Origin: Gnetum montanum
Taxonomy: Eukaryota; Streptophyta; Gnetopsida; Gnetales; Gnetaceae
Reading direction: 5' to 3'
Length of the DNA: 64,000 bases
Assembly (NCBI GenBank): GCA_015680685.1
Contig: MNCI01028772.1
Coordinates: 37,170-101,169, forward strand
Every line of letters begins with the position of its first letter. Within the stretch, counting starts at the first letter, position 1. The notes beneath the pieces are model-generated. The model was not told the origin of the DNA. It did not search any database and saw only the letters and a list, made by a program, of their open reading frames with translations. Positions 21,733 to 34,479 of the stretch are shown piece by piece. The translations under genes and the position numbers were made by a program.

Positions 21733-22243
21733 TTACTCTATACAATTCTTACATGTTTTAGTATTTTTCTGTTGAATTGTCCATATCCTTTGCATGCATT
21801 TGCACTTGTTCTCATTGTATGCGATACATGGAACTCTACATCTTTGAATGATACCAACTTCATCTTTTTTGAAAATATCTAAGGATAAATCTTGAATATT
21901 GAGCTTATCATCAATGGTGCTAATCCAAGACATTACCATTACGGTTGGAAACTCTCCCTTGTTTTAAACTACATGGATAACTAGAAAATTAGTAGGGTAA
22001 GACCAACCACTGATGGTAGTGAACAGGTCATCCACTTATCCTGGTGGAATTGTGATTAACTAGTTTGCAAGCTCTAGTCATATGTTACTCTTCTTCAAGG
22101 GTAGTAGATTCCAACCCTGATACATGTCTTGCAAGATTAAGTTCATCCCTGACCTAAAATCAAGTATAGCCTTGCATGGTTTTTGTCCTACTACCCAAAG
22201 GTATATCAAGGGACTCCTTGGGTCTATTCATTTCTATGGAAGT
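21733..22243 (-). pseudogene. Protease of element B, C-terminal side of the D insertion
   Basis: Minus-strand reading gives SPLIYLWVVGQKPCKAILDF followed by RSGMNLILQDMY, so the catalytic DTG has become DFR. A degraded MVMSWISTIDDKLNIQDLS region equals A's MGRAWLSTVDARLGL. The gene stops at 22243, where element D begins, and resumes at 39657. Confidence 0.8.
22239..22243. repeat. Target-site duplication of D, left copy (GAAGT)
   Basis: GAAGT directly before D; an identical GAAGT follows D at 39657-39661. A 5-bp duplication is typical of LTR retrotransposons. Confidence 0.92.
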
Positions 22244-23165
22244 TGAGGATTGTAGAACTTAGAGGGGGGTGGGGGTGGGGTGGGGAATGTATGGGGGAAG
22301 GGATGAATAATTTCCCAAAATCAAAAATTGCATTCACAAAAACCACACTCCAAATTATGTGTTTCCCCAACTTGGGTACTCCACACTTGGAGGGTAGATC
22401 CCTTGCAGACCTTTGGACTTTGGTTCTCTCAAACTATGGTTTGATGGGAATCACATCCTATATAACTCTAAGCTTCTCTCTAGAGTGATTCATCCTTGTG
22501 AATCCACTAAACCCAACAAGGTATTGACAAGCTTAGAATATGGTTTCTAGGATCCCACAACCTTTACAACTAGAGCTTCGCTTTAGAGTGTTGTGATGTT
22601 GTACCAACCACTCAATCCCACAGGATCTTGAAAAGCTCAATTATAATGCCTTCTCATAAGAAGCACATAAACCCCAATGGGGCAAAAAAAGAAAAACAAA
22701 AATTACCAAGAAAGGATGCAACTGATTTGCTAGTCCTTGTACTTTAAGATGAAACACAATTAATAGCTTACAATAGTACAATGAAGTACACAAATACAAT
22801 AGAATAATGTACACAATGATTACTTAATGTTGATGCTTTCACATAAACTTGTAGATTTCCCAAGAGAATGAAGTCTTCTTATAGCCTTGATATTTCTAAA
22901 ATCACCTTGGAATTTGTGCAATAGCTATCTAACGACTAGAGAAGATGTATTTTTTGAGATTTGGACATCTCACTGCATAGGCCTTAATTTAGAGGAGACA
23001 TCTCTCCACCAAAGGAGACATCTATGAGGAGATGTCTTCATGTAGATGTCTTCTCGGGTTCTTCTGTACTCAAGCCAAGATGTGTTCTACTTATAGGACA
23101 TTTCTTCTCAGCTTTTGGACTTTGCTTCCTAAGGCTTTCTTTCATTGATTTGGCTGATCCCCGAT
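22244..23165 (-). repeat. 3' LTR of D, left part
   Basis: Matches 38418-39358 across its length (shared GGATTGTAGAACTTAG at the edge), with roughly 15% divergence by eye and a G-rich expansion at 22261-22310. The TATA-like TTCTTATAG (complement) is at about 22875-22883. The AGATGTCT/AGACATCT motif cluster is at 22930-23090. Confidence 0.9.
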
Positions 23166-24075
23166 TGATGAGTGGCGAAGTACCGCTACGCTCAACTATA
23201 TGAATTCTATGGACTCTATGTCTTTTGGTACACTAGCCTCTAGGAAAAGAACTTGCCCTAATAGTCATTCATTGTCTTCCCAATTACACTTGTGATGTAC
23301 AATGCTATGGTTAAGTGTAATCAAGGCATATGAACTTTATTATTTTATTTTTTATGTTTATGGTGCTTTAAGAGAGGGAGATGAGGTAATTGAATAGCTA
23401 ATTTAATCTAACTAACTAATTAATCCCTAACTAATCCTAACATATGTATCTGATCCCACATTTTGTACACATCCTAAACCCATGTATTCACTACTAGGAT
23501 TACCAAGCGCTATGCTACTGGGCAAACCAAGTAATCATGCTACTAGGATTACCAAGTGAATATGTGTTTATGCTTGAAGTGGTCATACTTATGTGTTTAA
23601 TCTATTTAGCTTAGTTAATTAATCAACTAAATTCTAATTTAGCTTAAGTAATTACATAATTAATGAAAATAGTAATTGTAGAAATAAATCATTAATCTAT
23701 TCTAAGTGCTGCAAGGTTTGACCAAAAGGCTTATCTTTATTGCCATTCACATTGGCGTGCTTAGGTACATCAGTGCTTAAATAAAGATAAGTATACTCTC
23801 TGACTCCTATTGTGGGCACTTAGAGAAATATTCTAACTCTCAATTGATAAAACTGCAAGATCTCTACTACAACTATGACTTTACCTTCCATAAGCATGAT
23901 TGGTAAGTGCATATTTATAGGCTTTATTGTGGAGCTATGTCGACAAGGTCCCATAAACGTAGAAAACACTATGTTGACAAGGCAACATCATGTAGATGAG
24001 ACCATGTCGATGGAAAACCATTAATGAGGCCACATCAATGGGAATTCATTGATGTGACACTTTGATGCTTCATCA
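23166..24075 (-). repeat. 3' LTR of C, 910 bp
   Basis: Starts TGATGAGTGG and ends TCATCA on the plus strand. Relative to the 5' LTR it lacks about 30 bp near its outer end and differs by roughly 12% by eye. U3 near 23930-24060 carries GTCGAC/GTCGAT-type repeats beside a TATA box (complement of CCTATAAATATGC). Confidence 0.9.
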
Positions 24076-24084
24076 TAACCCCAG
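24076..24084 (-). promoter_or_regulatory. Decayed polypurine tract of C
   Basis: The minus strand reads CTGGGGTTA directly before the LTR start, against GTGGGGGTA in A and B. Confidence 0.6.
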
Positions 24085-24359
24085 GACTAAATGAAAACTC
24101 ATCCTTGAGTTCCTTTACAAAATTATGAAGTTATGGGATTATTGAATGACTCTTGACATAACAAGCTGACATAATAAAGGTGAGTGCCTGAGTGTACAAA
24201 TCAACACATTACAAAAATTATGATGTTAATGACACAGAATTAAACACCATGAAATGACTACACAAAATTGGACAACACATCCTTTGATGGTATGAAGGCA
24301 CTTGAGAAGATCAAATAGTCCTAGATAGTGGAGGTGCTTGAGGTTCTAAAGGACCTTCA

Positions 24360-27022
24360 CTAGCTTTAGGCACATGTAGTGGCTTAGGTGGCTATGACTA
24401 TCCTGCTATAGTTACAACCTTCGGTAGAAGGTAAAAGGCATCTAGTAATGTGTTCATATTCTCCTCCTTATGTTGGGAATTATTCATAATCCATGTAGCA
24501 TTGCCAATATGGGTTGGAATGAGGATAGCCCAAGGATAGGTCATTACTAGGAACAACTCCTTAGCATTGATAAACCAGGTAGCAAATTTTTTGCATTCAA
24601 CATTAAACACCCTGACTATGTTTTGTAACTCTTGGTAGTTATTCATTCTTTTGGCCAGGTTCTTAGTAGTAGATCTCTGATTAGTGTATTTTTCCTTGAG
24701 AACCTCAAGTTTAGCATTTTCCACCACAAGCTTTTTCTTAGTGTCCTTGTGGTACTTGAACTTAGCCTTGTACAAGAAGTATGAGCTAGCCACTTGCTTC
24801 TCCAGTTATGACCATAGTTGTCTGGTAGTTAACATAGCCAGATTCATGTACCAAATATTGTTGAGCTCCATGTATTTTGTCATTCCCTCTATTTGCAATT
24901 CCTTTAGGTGAATTTCTACTTTATTGTATTGATTAATCCCATCAATGATGGGCTACCACAATTCATGTCCTTGTTGGAGTTTTTGAAGGATCTCGTTCAC
25001 CTTTTCCTTAACCACTTGAATATGTTTTTTGTTTACTTCTTTTTATAGGCTGACCTAGTCTTTGTAGTGATCCTTGAATCTCTCAAATTTGAGAGCCTCT
25101 AATTTCCAAGAAGCTACCTCTATTGTAGTCTTCTGTTGAAGGACATGGACCTCATCCATAGAGAGGTTTCTATTCTCAACTACAAATCTTCTTAGCCATG
25201 TATTCATTGTGGCTAGTTTTCCTTTCTGTTGATTGATAAAGTCAATTAATTATTGTTTATGTGCATTAACATTTTGTGGATGATGGTTTTCTATGATTAG
25301 TTGCACTTTCTCTTGGTGGGTTAGATCCAAGGCCTTCTGAATTTTGTGCTGGGTGGCCTTTGCTAAGGATCGGTAGAACACCACCATCTCCATCGTACCC
25401 TCAGTCACTTTTAGCCTAGTGTGAAGTTGGTCAAGAGCTTCATCTTGTGTCAATGTTGGATTGGGAAATGCAAGGTTAGTAATTTGGGCTCTTAATTAGG
25501 TAACTTCAGTGGCCAAATATTCATTTAGCTCCTTGGCTATTTTGAGTTGCCCTTGCAAAATAATGTTTTTGTCACTTGCCTTTATCAACTTTGACTGGGT
25601 TGCAGTAATACTATCCAAAAGATCAAAGACATTTGGAAGTGGTTACCTAGTTCCCACCAGTTAGTCTAGTAGTTTTTCATGCTATGTTGCACTTAATTTA
25701 TTGCTTATGATCTCTATAGATGTCTACACATATTTAAGTGTAGTGAAATCTGGTATAAACATTGTAGGTGCATTAAGTGCTTTGGAAATTTTGTCAGCAA
25801 CCATCTTTGCTCTTGTCTCCTATCCTTGGTGTTGTGTCACTAGTACTGTTGCCTTCTCACCTTCCCCCAAGCGCATTGTGAAGGTTACAATGTTTCCAAA
25901 AATCTCTAGGAGTGGCTATTGTTCTATGGGAGATACCATTACCTCAATGGCACTACGATTTGACCTCATGGATAACTACATTCGTTGGGCCAAGAAAATG
26001 GATCACCTCCTTCTATCAAGCTAACTATTTGAGCCACCTCATTTAGGTAACTCATCATTGATCAGTACATAGATGGGTCCCCATGACTTGTGCTTGCTCG
26101 ATGCTCTTGCTCACTCAAGAGCCATTCTTAGTACTTGTGCAACTATTTGGATGTTGCAATGACATTTGAGATAGTTATTTGGGTGTAGGTGGAGGTTGTG
26201 GATGCTAGTTCTCTTCTTAAATAGTTATTGCAAGCATCTTATCCTTCATCATCTCTACCTAATTAGTGGTTGGAGCACATATGATAGTATCATTTGTATA
26301 GTGGACTATTCCTTTCCTTCAATAGAGTTTTCTAATGAGGTATGGGAAGGGGAGTGCCTTTCTTCCATGTTCATTCTCTTTAAATCACTTCTCTATCTCC
26401 AAATATATCAGCTATGGAAGGTTGTTAGGGAATCTCCCATTCAAAGCAGTGCATGCAGGGGCAAAAAAGGTAGTGATCTTGCTGGGCCTTACCATGGGGT
26501 TTAGGTGAAAGGCTGCAATCTTGTAGTGAATTCGTTTTACTAGTGTGAGTGCATCATACTCCTTACGATTGACACCATAGCACCATTGAACCTATTCCTT
26601 TTTTATGCTAAGGTCTTCCTGCATCGAAATCTTAGTGAGATTCACCCTTGTTTCTGGCAACCCAAGTGCCTCAACAATGTCATGCATTGAGTAGGACACT
26701 ATAATGTCCTTGATTTTGATGTTGAACTAGCTTGCCTATTGCTCCAAAATAAGAACATCTCTCCATGCTAGAAGTGATAATTAGCCACATGGGAGAGGTC
26801 TTTAGTTGGTCCTGTACCTAGTTAGGTGCTTACTCTAGGAAAGAGCCAAAGTTTAACTTCTGGAACACTATCTTTTAGACCTCCTTGGATTTGATTTGAG
26901 TCACGAAAGCCTTTGTCAAGGTTACTCCAAGTTTTGCTTGTTGAGTTGGTGACTCATCTTAGTGGGAATGTTCTATTGCTACTACTAGTTCTAAAATATG
27001 ATGAATGGATTCCACTTTAGCC
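24360..27022 (-). pseudogene. ORF3 of C, N-terminally truncated
   Basis: The C-terminal 130 codons are open (24398-24793) and align with A from the coiled coil to the conserved box (IPTHIGNATWIMNNSQHKEE, then LLDAFYLLPKVVTIAG). Upstream, coiled-coil fragments such as 25250-25453 (DQLHTRLKVTEGTMEMVVF) and a plant-transposon-protein-like part (VTLTKAFVTQIKSKEV) are recognisable. The N-terminus, promoter and spacer are missing: sequence equal to A's 9025 onward joins sequence equal to A's ~6480 at about 27020. Confidence 0.7.
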
Positions 27023-27960
27023 TCTTCATTCCAAGATAAAGCTACTAAACAATTTTTGTTTAGCACATTTAGGTTGATTAGTCTTTCTTTTTGTGCTAGA
27101 CTTAGGTTAAGACCTAGGTCATAGGCTATTGAGAGTGTATGGAGCATGGATTAAATTGGAAGTGTTGGAAGTTCTTTTTACACTAACTTATATGTAGAGT
27201 ATTCAATAGGGAGTTTCCATGTTGAGTAGTGGGACCAAATGTCATCATTGAGTTTTGTGCTCCAATCTCTCCTATATTTTCTAATAGTTCTTGTTAGAAT
27301 CTTTGTGATCTTCCTATTAGTCACCTTTGCTTGACCATTGGCTCAGGGGTGATAAGGTGTTGTTAATTTATGTTTAACCCCCAAGCATTGCATGAGTTTT
27401 TGAAAAGTAGCACTTGTAATATGGGTTCTGTTGTTAGAAATCAGTGCATGTGGCATCCCAAACTTTTTCACAACATTTTTTTGTACAAATCAAATAATAC
27501 TAGATGATGTACAGCTAGTGAAGGATGCTTCTTTTGTCTACTTGGTATAGTAGTCAATGACAACAATTATATATGCCTTCCTATTGAACATGGGTGTGAT
27601 GGTACCCATGAAATCTATGCCCCATATGTCAAAGGGTTATAGTGGTTGAATCCACTGTTAAGGATCCTCCATATGTGCAGTCATCCCACAATCTTGTTAA
27701 TAGTGCTTACAAGGTTGAACAAATTTGTGGACATCCTTAAATATTGTGGGCCAATAGTATCCTACCATTACAATTTTTATGGCCATGCATCTCCCAACAT
27801 AGTGTCCTCCATATGGATCTTTGTGAGCATCCTATAAAATGTGTAATTGATTTGCATCAGGTACATACCAACGAACTAGGCCATTGACACACACCTTGTA
27901 AAGGTGTGCATTGATTTCCATAAAGTGCTTAGCCCAATGAAGAAATTATCATTTCTTCCT
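27020..27960 (-). pseudogene. Integrase of C, C-terminally deleted
   Basis: Degenerate integrase core with NGQAE-type region replaced by EPMVKQR-like sequence, and LVFYLYKKML-like helix remnants. The last recognisable residues (KERLINLNVLNKNCLVALSW, equal to A's 6420-6475) run straight into ORF3 sequence, so the SH3-like C-terminus is gone. Heavily broken. Confidence 0.75.
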
Positions 27961-29300
27961 ATGGTCTAGATCTTGTGGCATTTCCTAAGTAAGAAGATAA
28001 GTGAGGATGCCATCATACCATTTTGGTTTTGTAGGCATTTGCTTGTTTATTGGACTAGCAAAGAGGAGTTCATCAAGAAACAAATTATATAGTAGGCTTT
28101 CCTTCTTATTGTTATCACATTGCAACCAAGACAAGTGGTTAGTGATCACATTCTTAGTTCCTTTTTGATCTACCATTGTGAGATCAAATTCCTGCAAGAT
28201 CACTAGCCACCATATGACATGGAGGCTCAACATTGGCTTGTTCATGAGAAAGAAAATGACACTATTGTCCATGTGCACAAATACTTTATATCCAAGTACA
28301 TAGTACCTAAACTTCTCTAGAGAAAACACCATTGCCATAAATTATTTTTTTTGTGGTGGTGTAGTTCAATTTTGCACCCATAGTGGATATAATATGGACA
28401 TTTCTTATTGTCCAACTATGTAACCATGGCTCCTAAGGCATAATTAGATGCATCTATGATGATATGGAATGGTTTGGATTAATTAGGTGCTTGTAGAATT
28501 AGAGCCTTTACGAGCTTCTTCTTAAGGCTTTGAAATGCATTTTCACATTCCTTGGTCTAGATGAAGGAAGCATCTTTATTTGTTAGCTCCACGAATGATT
28601 TTGTGAGCTTAGAGAAATTCTCTATGAATTGTTGATAGTAGCTAGTGTGTCCAAGAAATGATAAAACATCCATTATAGTTTATGATTGATGGGTTATTCC
28701 TTGGATGATCCTTATCTTTTAGAGGTCTACCTTGATCCCTTCTTGCAAAATTCTATGCCTCAATATAATGCCTTCTTGGATCATGAGATGGCTCTTTGGA
28801 TAATTGAGTTGTAGATTTGTTTCCACACATCTATTTAGTACTTGCCCAAGGTGTTCCAAGGCTTGCTCAAATGTAGCACCATAAGTGAATAAGTCATTCA
28901 TGAAGACTTCTACTTTGCTACCTATTTGCTATTGAAAGATTCTTAAGACCAAACGTTGGAAAGTTGTAGGAGCATTGTATAGACCAAAAGGAATGTTGTG
29001 ATATGCAAAGGTCCCCCAGGGACTTGTGCATTGTGTTTTGTCTTGATCTTTTTGTGCAATTTGGATTTGGTTATAGCCACTATAACCATCTACAAAACTG
29101 TAATAGCAATGCCCAAATATGGTGTCCAACACCTAATCAATGAATGACAATGGAAAATTATCTTTAAATGTTGCCATGTTTAACAACCTAAAGTTGATAC
29201 AAACCTACCATTTGCCATCTCTCTTTGGCACTATGAGGAGTGGACTACCTTAAGGAGTTGCTCAATCTCCTCCTTGACGATTTTCTTCAATTTTAGATTC
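27961..29300 (-). pseudogene. pol: Reverse transcriptase and RNase H of C
   Basis: RNase H: MAMVFSLEKFRYYVLGYKVF and HMDNSVIFFLMNKP, then VADHLS-like TNHLSWLQ, open over 117 codons (27985-28338). RT: LDTIFGHCYYSFVDGYSGYN, SPWGTFAYHNIPFGLYNAPT, and FMNDLFTYG near 28890, where Asn replaces the first Asp of the catalytic FMDD (GAT to AAT). A plus-strand-complement CAG-to-TAG pattern explains many stops. Confidence 0.9.
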
Positions 29301-29699
29301 AACTTTCATTGTGGTTGCCTCCTTGGCTTCATGGATGGATAATTGTAAATGTAGTCCTAATGTATCTATGAATCAATTCTAGTGAGCTTAGGATATGATC
29401 AAGAAAAGGCTATTGGCCATTTTTTGACCACTTTTAATAGTTTTTCTTTCTATTCAAGAGAATGTTTGACATTAAGTATAACTAGCTTGCCATTTTTCAA
29501 GAATGCATATTCTAGGCTAGTAGGTAGAGTTTTCAACTTCAGGGGTTATTGTTTAAAATTTTTAGGGACCTCCAACTCTCCTTAATTGGTATCACCATTT
29601 TCATCATCAGAGAGTTGGTGATGAACTTGCTCTAGTTCATCCATGCTTATGACATAGGCATATGTCGGGCTCTCAGTAGGTTCCATGCACATTGTGCTA

Positions 29700-30268
29700 C
29701 TATCAAAATTAGTAGTTAGCCACTATGTATCCTCTTGTTTTGTGGCTACTATGCATAGAAACCTTTAAATATTTGCTTCATGTGCACATTGCCTGCATGA
29801 TAAAATAGATGCTCATTTCATGGACCAGAGTTTCTACATGCATTGCACCTTGTATTATTATACACAATGCATGGAACTAATCTCTTCTCAATCTTTCCAA
29901 ATGCATTTTCCTTTGATATCTCTAGGGAAGATCTCTGATGTCCATTCTTGCATCAATAGTGCTTAGCCATGTCCTTCTCATAATTATTGGGAAGTCCCCC
30001 TTATAGTTCTCAACCTTGATTACTAGGAAATTGGTAGGATAAGATCACTCACAGATAGTGGTCATAATGTCTTCAACTAGTCCCAATGGAACAGTGATGA
30101 ATTGTTCTACTAATTACAATATGATATTTCTATTCTTGAGAGGTGGTAGGTTTAAGGAAGTATACATCTCATGAGAAATCAAGTTCATACTAGAACCTAA
30201 ATTAAGAAGAGCTTTACATGATTCATTCCCAACAATCTATAAAGAGATAAGGGGACTCCTAGGATTAG
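29700..30268 (-). pseudogene. Protease of C
   Basis: The minus strand reads CKALLNLGSSMNLISHEMY near 30160-30215, so the catalytic Asp of DTG is Asn. It continues to FPIIMRRTWLSTIDARMDI. Open sections are short. Same gene order and flanks as A. Confidence 0.75.
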
Positions 30269-32640
30269 CTAATTTCCTAGGAAGGTTGCTAGCCTAGATC
30301 TAACCAAATATGACATGAGTAAGCATAACAATGTGGATTTTGGGTAGCATTTGGTTTGAAGGGAACCTAATGGAATTTTTTGCAGAGGATGAGGTAGGAG
30401 TAGGGTGATTAACTGCCTATGTCTATGAGGACTTAGTAGGGCTATTGATTCACAAGAATGGTCTTTTATGAGCATGAGGTTTTGAACCCCTTGGTTGATA
30501 GACTGATTGTAGATTGATGGCCCTAGTAGCATTGTGTTGTTGGAGCTAGGCTGGAAGTTCACTCTACATGGATGGAGTAGGTGGTAGCTATGTTGAGGGT
30601 GGAGGAATAGATGTAGGAATAAAAGGAGGATAAGGATAAAATGTGGCATTCCTCTTAGAATCTGGAGAATGAGCTCTATAGTATTTGAGAGAATGGTAGT
30701 GATGTTGAAAAGGAGAAACATGACTAGAAGAGTCATGTGGAGATAGGGGTTGCTGGACGTAATACCCATATGGATATGATTGGCTATAAGGGTACTACTA
30801 CCTTGGTGGTGACATCCTCCATGATTGTGGTTGGTGCCACTATTGATATTTCTTGTATGGTTGTGGTGGAGTTCCACTTGGATAATATTGTTGTTGCTAA
30901 TGAAACTATTTAGGATTACCTTGAGGATAAGGTAATCTTTTGGGTGTTTGTCTTTTTATTAGTCGTGGATTTAGAGCATACACCCCAGACTCTTGTAAGT
31001 GTGACACAATGAGGCAACATCCTTTAAGATGTTCATATTGGTAGATGTCATGCCTACCATCATTATCTGATTTAGTTTCTACAATGCCCTCTACTGCAAC
31101 TATTTTGCCGTTACCCCTTTGGTAGGCATGTTCATCTTCTTTTCACCTCTTATGGTTGCGATCATTACTCTGCTCTCTTGATTCTTTGGTGATTTTTAGA
31201 ATAGTTTGAAATTGTTCTTCCAATGAATCCCACATTTTATCTACCTTGGCCAAAATTTCATACATAGATTTTTCAATCAGCAAGGTCTTTTTATTCACCA
31301 CCTCATCAAGAGGTGACTCTTCCTCACTGTTACAAAATTAGACCTTCCTTTTTTTGATGGAATGATCCCTATTGTATTCCTTAAAATTTTCACATTTTCT
31401 AAACTCTCCTTCTTCTTTTGCTACTTGCTCAATTAGCCTTTGGATCTGATGGGCTCTAAGTTTCGATAGTCTTCCTTGGGCATAGATCCCAAGAGTTCTT
31501 CTTATTTCTAATCTAGGTCCATCTATGATATGGTGAAGTTGTTCTCACTAAGAATAACCATGGCCAGGGCATTGGTGTATGAGAGAATAGTATCTTTTCA
31601 TGATAGAATACAAGGGTTAATGATTTCCTTGCTTCCATCCTTGGATCTGCCTTCGAAGATTAGACATTCTGGAGTATGTCTGATACTTATCATTAAATAA
31701 CTCTAGCATTATACTCCACCTACAAATGGATTCTAGCTCCAAGGACCAGTAACAACTTTCTACTTCCTTGATGAGTATCTTAGGAAATAGCTTTAATTTT
31801 TGCCAATCATTTTGAACATTTTGTAAGGAACAAGCATCATGAAAAGCTTAAAGATGTGTTTGTGGATTAGAGTTATACCTCCCCTCAAATCTAGAAATAT
31901 TGTTCATATTAAGTCATCTAATCCAACTATCCTTCACATGCCTAGTTGGAATTTTTATGACCTCTAAAATATTTATCATGCATTAAGTTGCTAGCAAAGG
32001 CTCATCATCATCATTATTTTGATGATGTCAATGATGTTCTTTGCTACCCCTTCATTCATGGTGGGCTTGGCAATCATCATTGTTGTCACGACCATGTTTG
32101 TTAGTTTTCTTATCATGTTGATGCTTGTCTGAGCCCCTACCTTGACTTCTATTTTTACTTGAACTTGGATTGTTGATAGTGGACTACAGATTTAGGGTTG
32201 CACCTCCATCACCAATAATAAGGGGTGAAGAATCTTCATGTTGAGAACCCCCAGAGGGAGGGTCTTTATTGTCATTCTAGTTAAGTAGGGACATGGGATT
32301 TGTGAATCGTTTCCCCTTCATAATCTCATGGTGCTTCTCCTGGTGTTGATCTCTCCAATGTTGTGTTTCAGTGGGATGGAAGTCTTAGTAGTCATAATCA
32401 TGCATAATGTACTCCTCTTAAAGATCTTGGATGCCCAACCTCCTAAGCAACATCATAAGCATAGATTGATTAGGAGGCATTACAATGTTTCCTTTCATAT
32501 CTCACCATCATAGTTGTTTATCTTGATGTAGGATAAAGGTGAAGTTAGAAACATACTCATTTGGATGAGTATACACCACCTTCCATTCTTGAGGGATTGG
32601 TGGTTTAGTATCATCACACCTATGAGAAGAAGAGATTTTG
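30269..32640 (-). pseudogene. gag: gag of C
   Basis: The N-terminal motif PPIPQEWKVVYTHPNEYV (near 32545-32600) matches A's gag start region. The core (RWSIMLELFNDKYQTYSRMS, then YYSLIHQCPGHGYS) lies at about 31540-31760. The knuckle reads HDIYQYEHLKGCC near 31010-31055; two of its Cys have become His and Tyr. The His/Pro-rich tail is open for 202 codons in another frame (30269-30877), which is probably fortuitous. Stops are mostly CAG- or TGG-derived. Confidence 0.85.
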
Positions 32641-32770
32641 TAATACAAATACGATATCAATGTGCTTATATGATTATATTTATTGTGAGAATGATTTTGA
32701 CCTTAAGGTTCATCCAACGATGTTAATGATGTTCACTAAACCTAGATACCACACGTTTCAACCAAGAGAA

Positions 32771-32788
32771 TCTCTAACAATGGTGCCA
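32771..32788 (-). promoter_or_regulatory. Primer binding site of C, tRNA-Asp type, decayed
   Basis: On the minus strand TGGCACCATTGTTAGAGA follows the LTR by one base. It differs from the intact tRNA-Asp complement at six positions, all C-to-T or G-to-A. Confidence 0.8.
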
Positions 32789-32789
32789 A

Positions 32790-33726
32790 TGATGAGCGAT
32801 GATGTACCCCTACGCTCAACTATATAAATCACTAAGTGTTCAAGTGCAGTCTGGTCGAATTCCATAGACTCTATGTCTTTCAATACACTAGCATCTAGGA
32901 AATGAACTTATCCTAATAGTCATTTGTCATCTTCCCAATTACACTTGTAATGTACAAAGCTATGGTTGAGTGTAATCAGTAGATATGATTTTTATTATTT
33001 TATGTGTTATGTTCTGGGTGCTTTAAGATAGGAAGATGAGGTAATTGAATAGCTAATTTAATCTAACTAATTAATATCTAAGTAATCCTAACATAAGTAT
33101 CTAGTCCCACTTTTTGTACATGTCTTGAACCCATATATCCACTATTAGGATTACCTAGTACTATGCTACTAGGTGAACCAAGTAATCATGCTACTGGAAT
33201 TACCAAGAGAATACATGTTTATGCTTGAAGTGGTCATACTTATGTGTTTAATCTATTTATCTTAATTAATTAATCAATTGAAGTCTAATTTAGCTTAGTT
33301 AATTGCATAATTAATGAAAATAGTAATTGTAGAAATAAATCAATAATCTATTCTAAGTGCTATAAGGTTTGATCAAAAGGCTTGTCTTTATTGCTATTCA
33401 CACTAGTGTGCTCAGGTACATTAGTGCTCGAATAAAGATCCATACACTTTCTGACTCTTGCTATGGGCACTCAAAGAAATATTCTAACTCTCAATTGATA
33501 AAACTACAAGAGCTTTGCTACAACTATGTCTTGACCTCCCATAAACATGGCTCGTGAGCATGTATTTATAAACTTTATTGTGGAGCTACGTCAATGGGGT
33601 CCCATAACTTAGCAAATGCTACATCATTGTAGCCTTGTTGATGGGGAAACACCATGTAGATGGGGATGTGTCAATGGAGATCCATTGATGATGCCCTATT
33701 AATGTAACAATTTTGATGCTTCATCA
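32790..33726 (-). repeat. 5' LTR of C, 937 bp
   Basis: Runs from TGATGAGCGA to TCATCA on the plus strand; pairs with 23166-24075. The TATA-containing region is near 33560-33580 (complement of TTTATAAATACATG). It ends at the right target copy TTGAT. Confidence 0.9.
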
Positions 33727-33731
33727 TTGAT

Positions 33732-34025
33732 CTTTGAAACTTCTTCATTTATCTATAGCCTTCGTCTTCATCCTTCCATTTTTCTTATGAAATATTTATC
33801 CAAGCTCTCTTGAGTCCTTGTAGTTCTCACTTTGACATCTTGAAGTAGCTCTCATTCCTTGAGTGTTCATTCATATTCATTAGGTCCTTGTGGTTTCAAC
33901 TTTGAAAAATCTTTGTAGATGTCATCTGTTAAGCTCTCCTTCATGTTTTGCAAAAACATCACACTCCACAAACCATTCTATGTTATCCATTTTTCTTAAG
34001 GTTTTGACATACCAAAGGGTCAACA
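33732..34025 (-). repeat. 3' LTR of D, right part
   Basis: Continues D's LTR after C; matches 39359-39656 (shared GAGTCCTTGTAG and TTAAGGTTTTGACATACCAA) and ends TCAACA. Confidence 0.9.
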
Positions 34026-34479
34026 ATCTTCCCATTTTTAGTGATGTCCAAGACTTAAGAAAATGAGTGAGATGAGAAATCAAGAAATATTGAAAATAAT
34101 ATTAAAATGTCAAGACATATAGATTCCAATGGAAGCTAGGAATATGCATAAAAGTTCTAATGTCAAGGTAGTTCAAAGCATAGAGGAAAAGAATAAAATC
34201 AAATATGATATGATGTAAAAGTAAAACATATCTCAAAGAAAGTGCACCACATAGAGATAACCAAAAGAACACCATTAACCTATATCATAAATCATCTCAT
34301 CTATCCATACAACTATCCATACAATGACTACATCATATACAAACATCACATATGTGCAAATCCACAAAAATACATATGTGAACAAACATCTTTAAATGAA
34401 CATCTCTAAATTTCTTTCCCTTTTTGAACATTAGCAAAAATAAGAGAGAGAATACCCCAGGACTTTAACCACTAACCTT
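34026..34479 (-). other. 3' untranslated part of D
   Basis: AT-rich, no gene seen. It includes the expected PPT position beside the LTR; the minus strand there is only weakly purine-rich (AAGATTG). Confidence 0.5.

Larger units (their letters stand above)
23166..33726 (-). mobile_element. Element C: minus-strand gypsy element nested in D's LTR
   Basis: Both LTRs (910 and 937 bp), PBS and PPT are present. Target copies are CCGAT (23161-23165) and TTGAT (33727-33731), two C-to-T differences apart; the uninterrupted LTR of D has CCAAT at the same spot (39354-39358). Order on the minus strand: LTR, PBS, gag, protease, RT-RNase H, truncated integrase fused to truncated ORF3, LTR. Length 10.6 kb, shorter than A mainly because of that internal deletion. 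Confidence 0.92.

Noticed and set aside
30269-30877. 202-codon His/Pro-rich open frame in C
   Set aside because: Lies in a different frame from the gag tail supported by alignment with A; kept open by composition.
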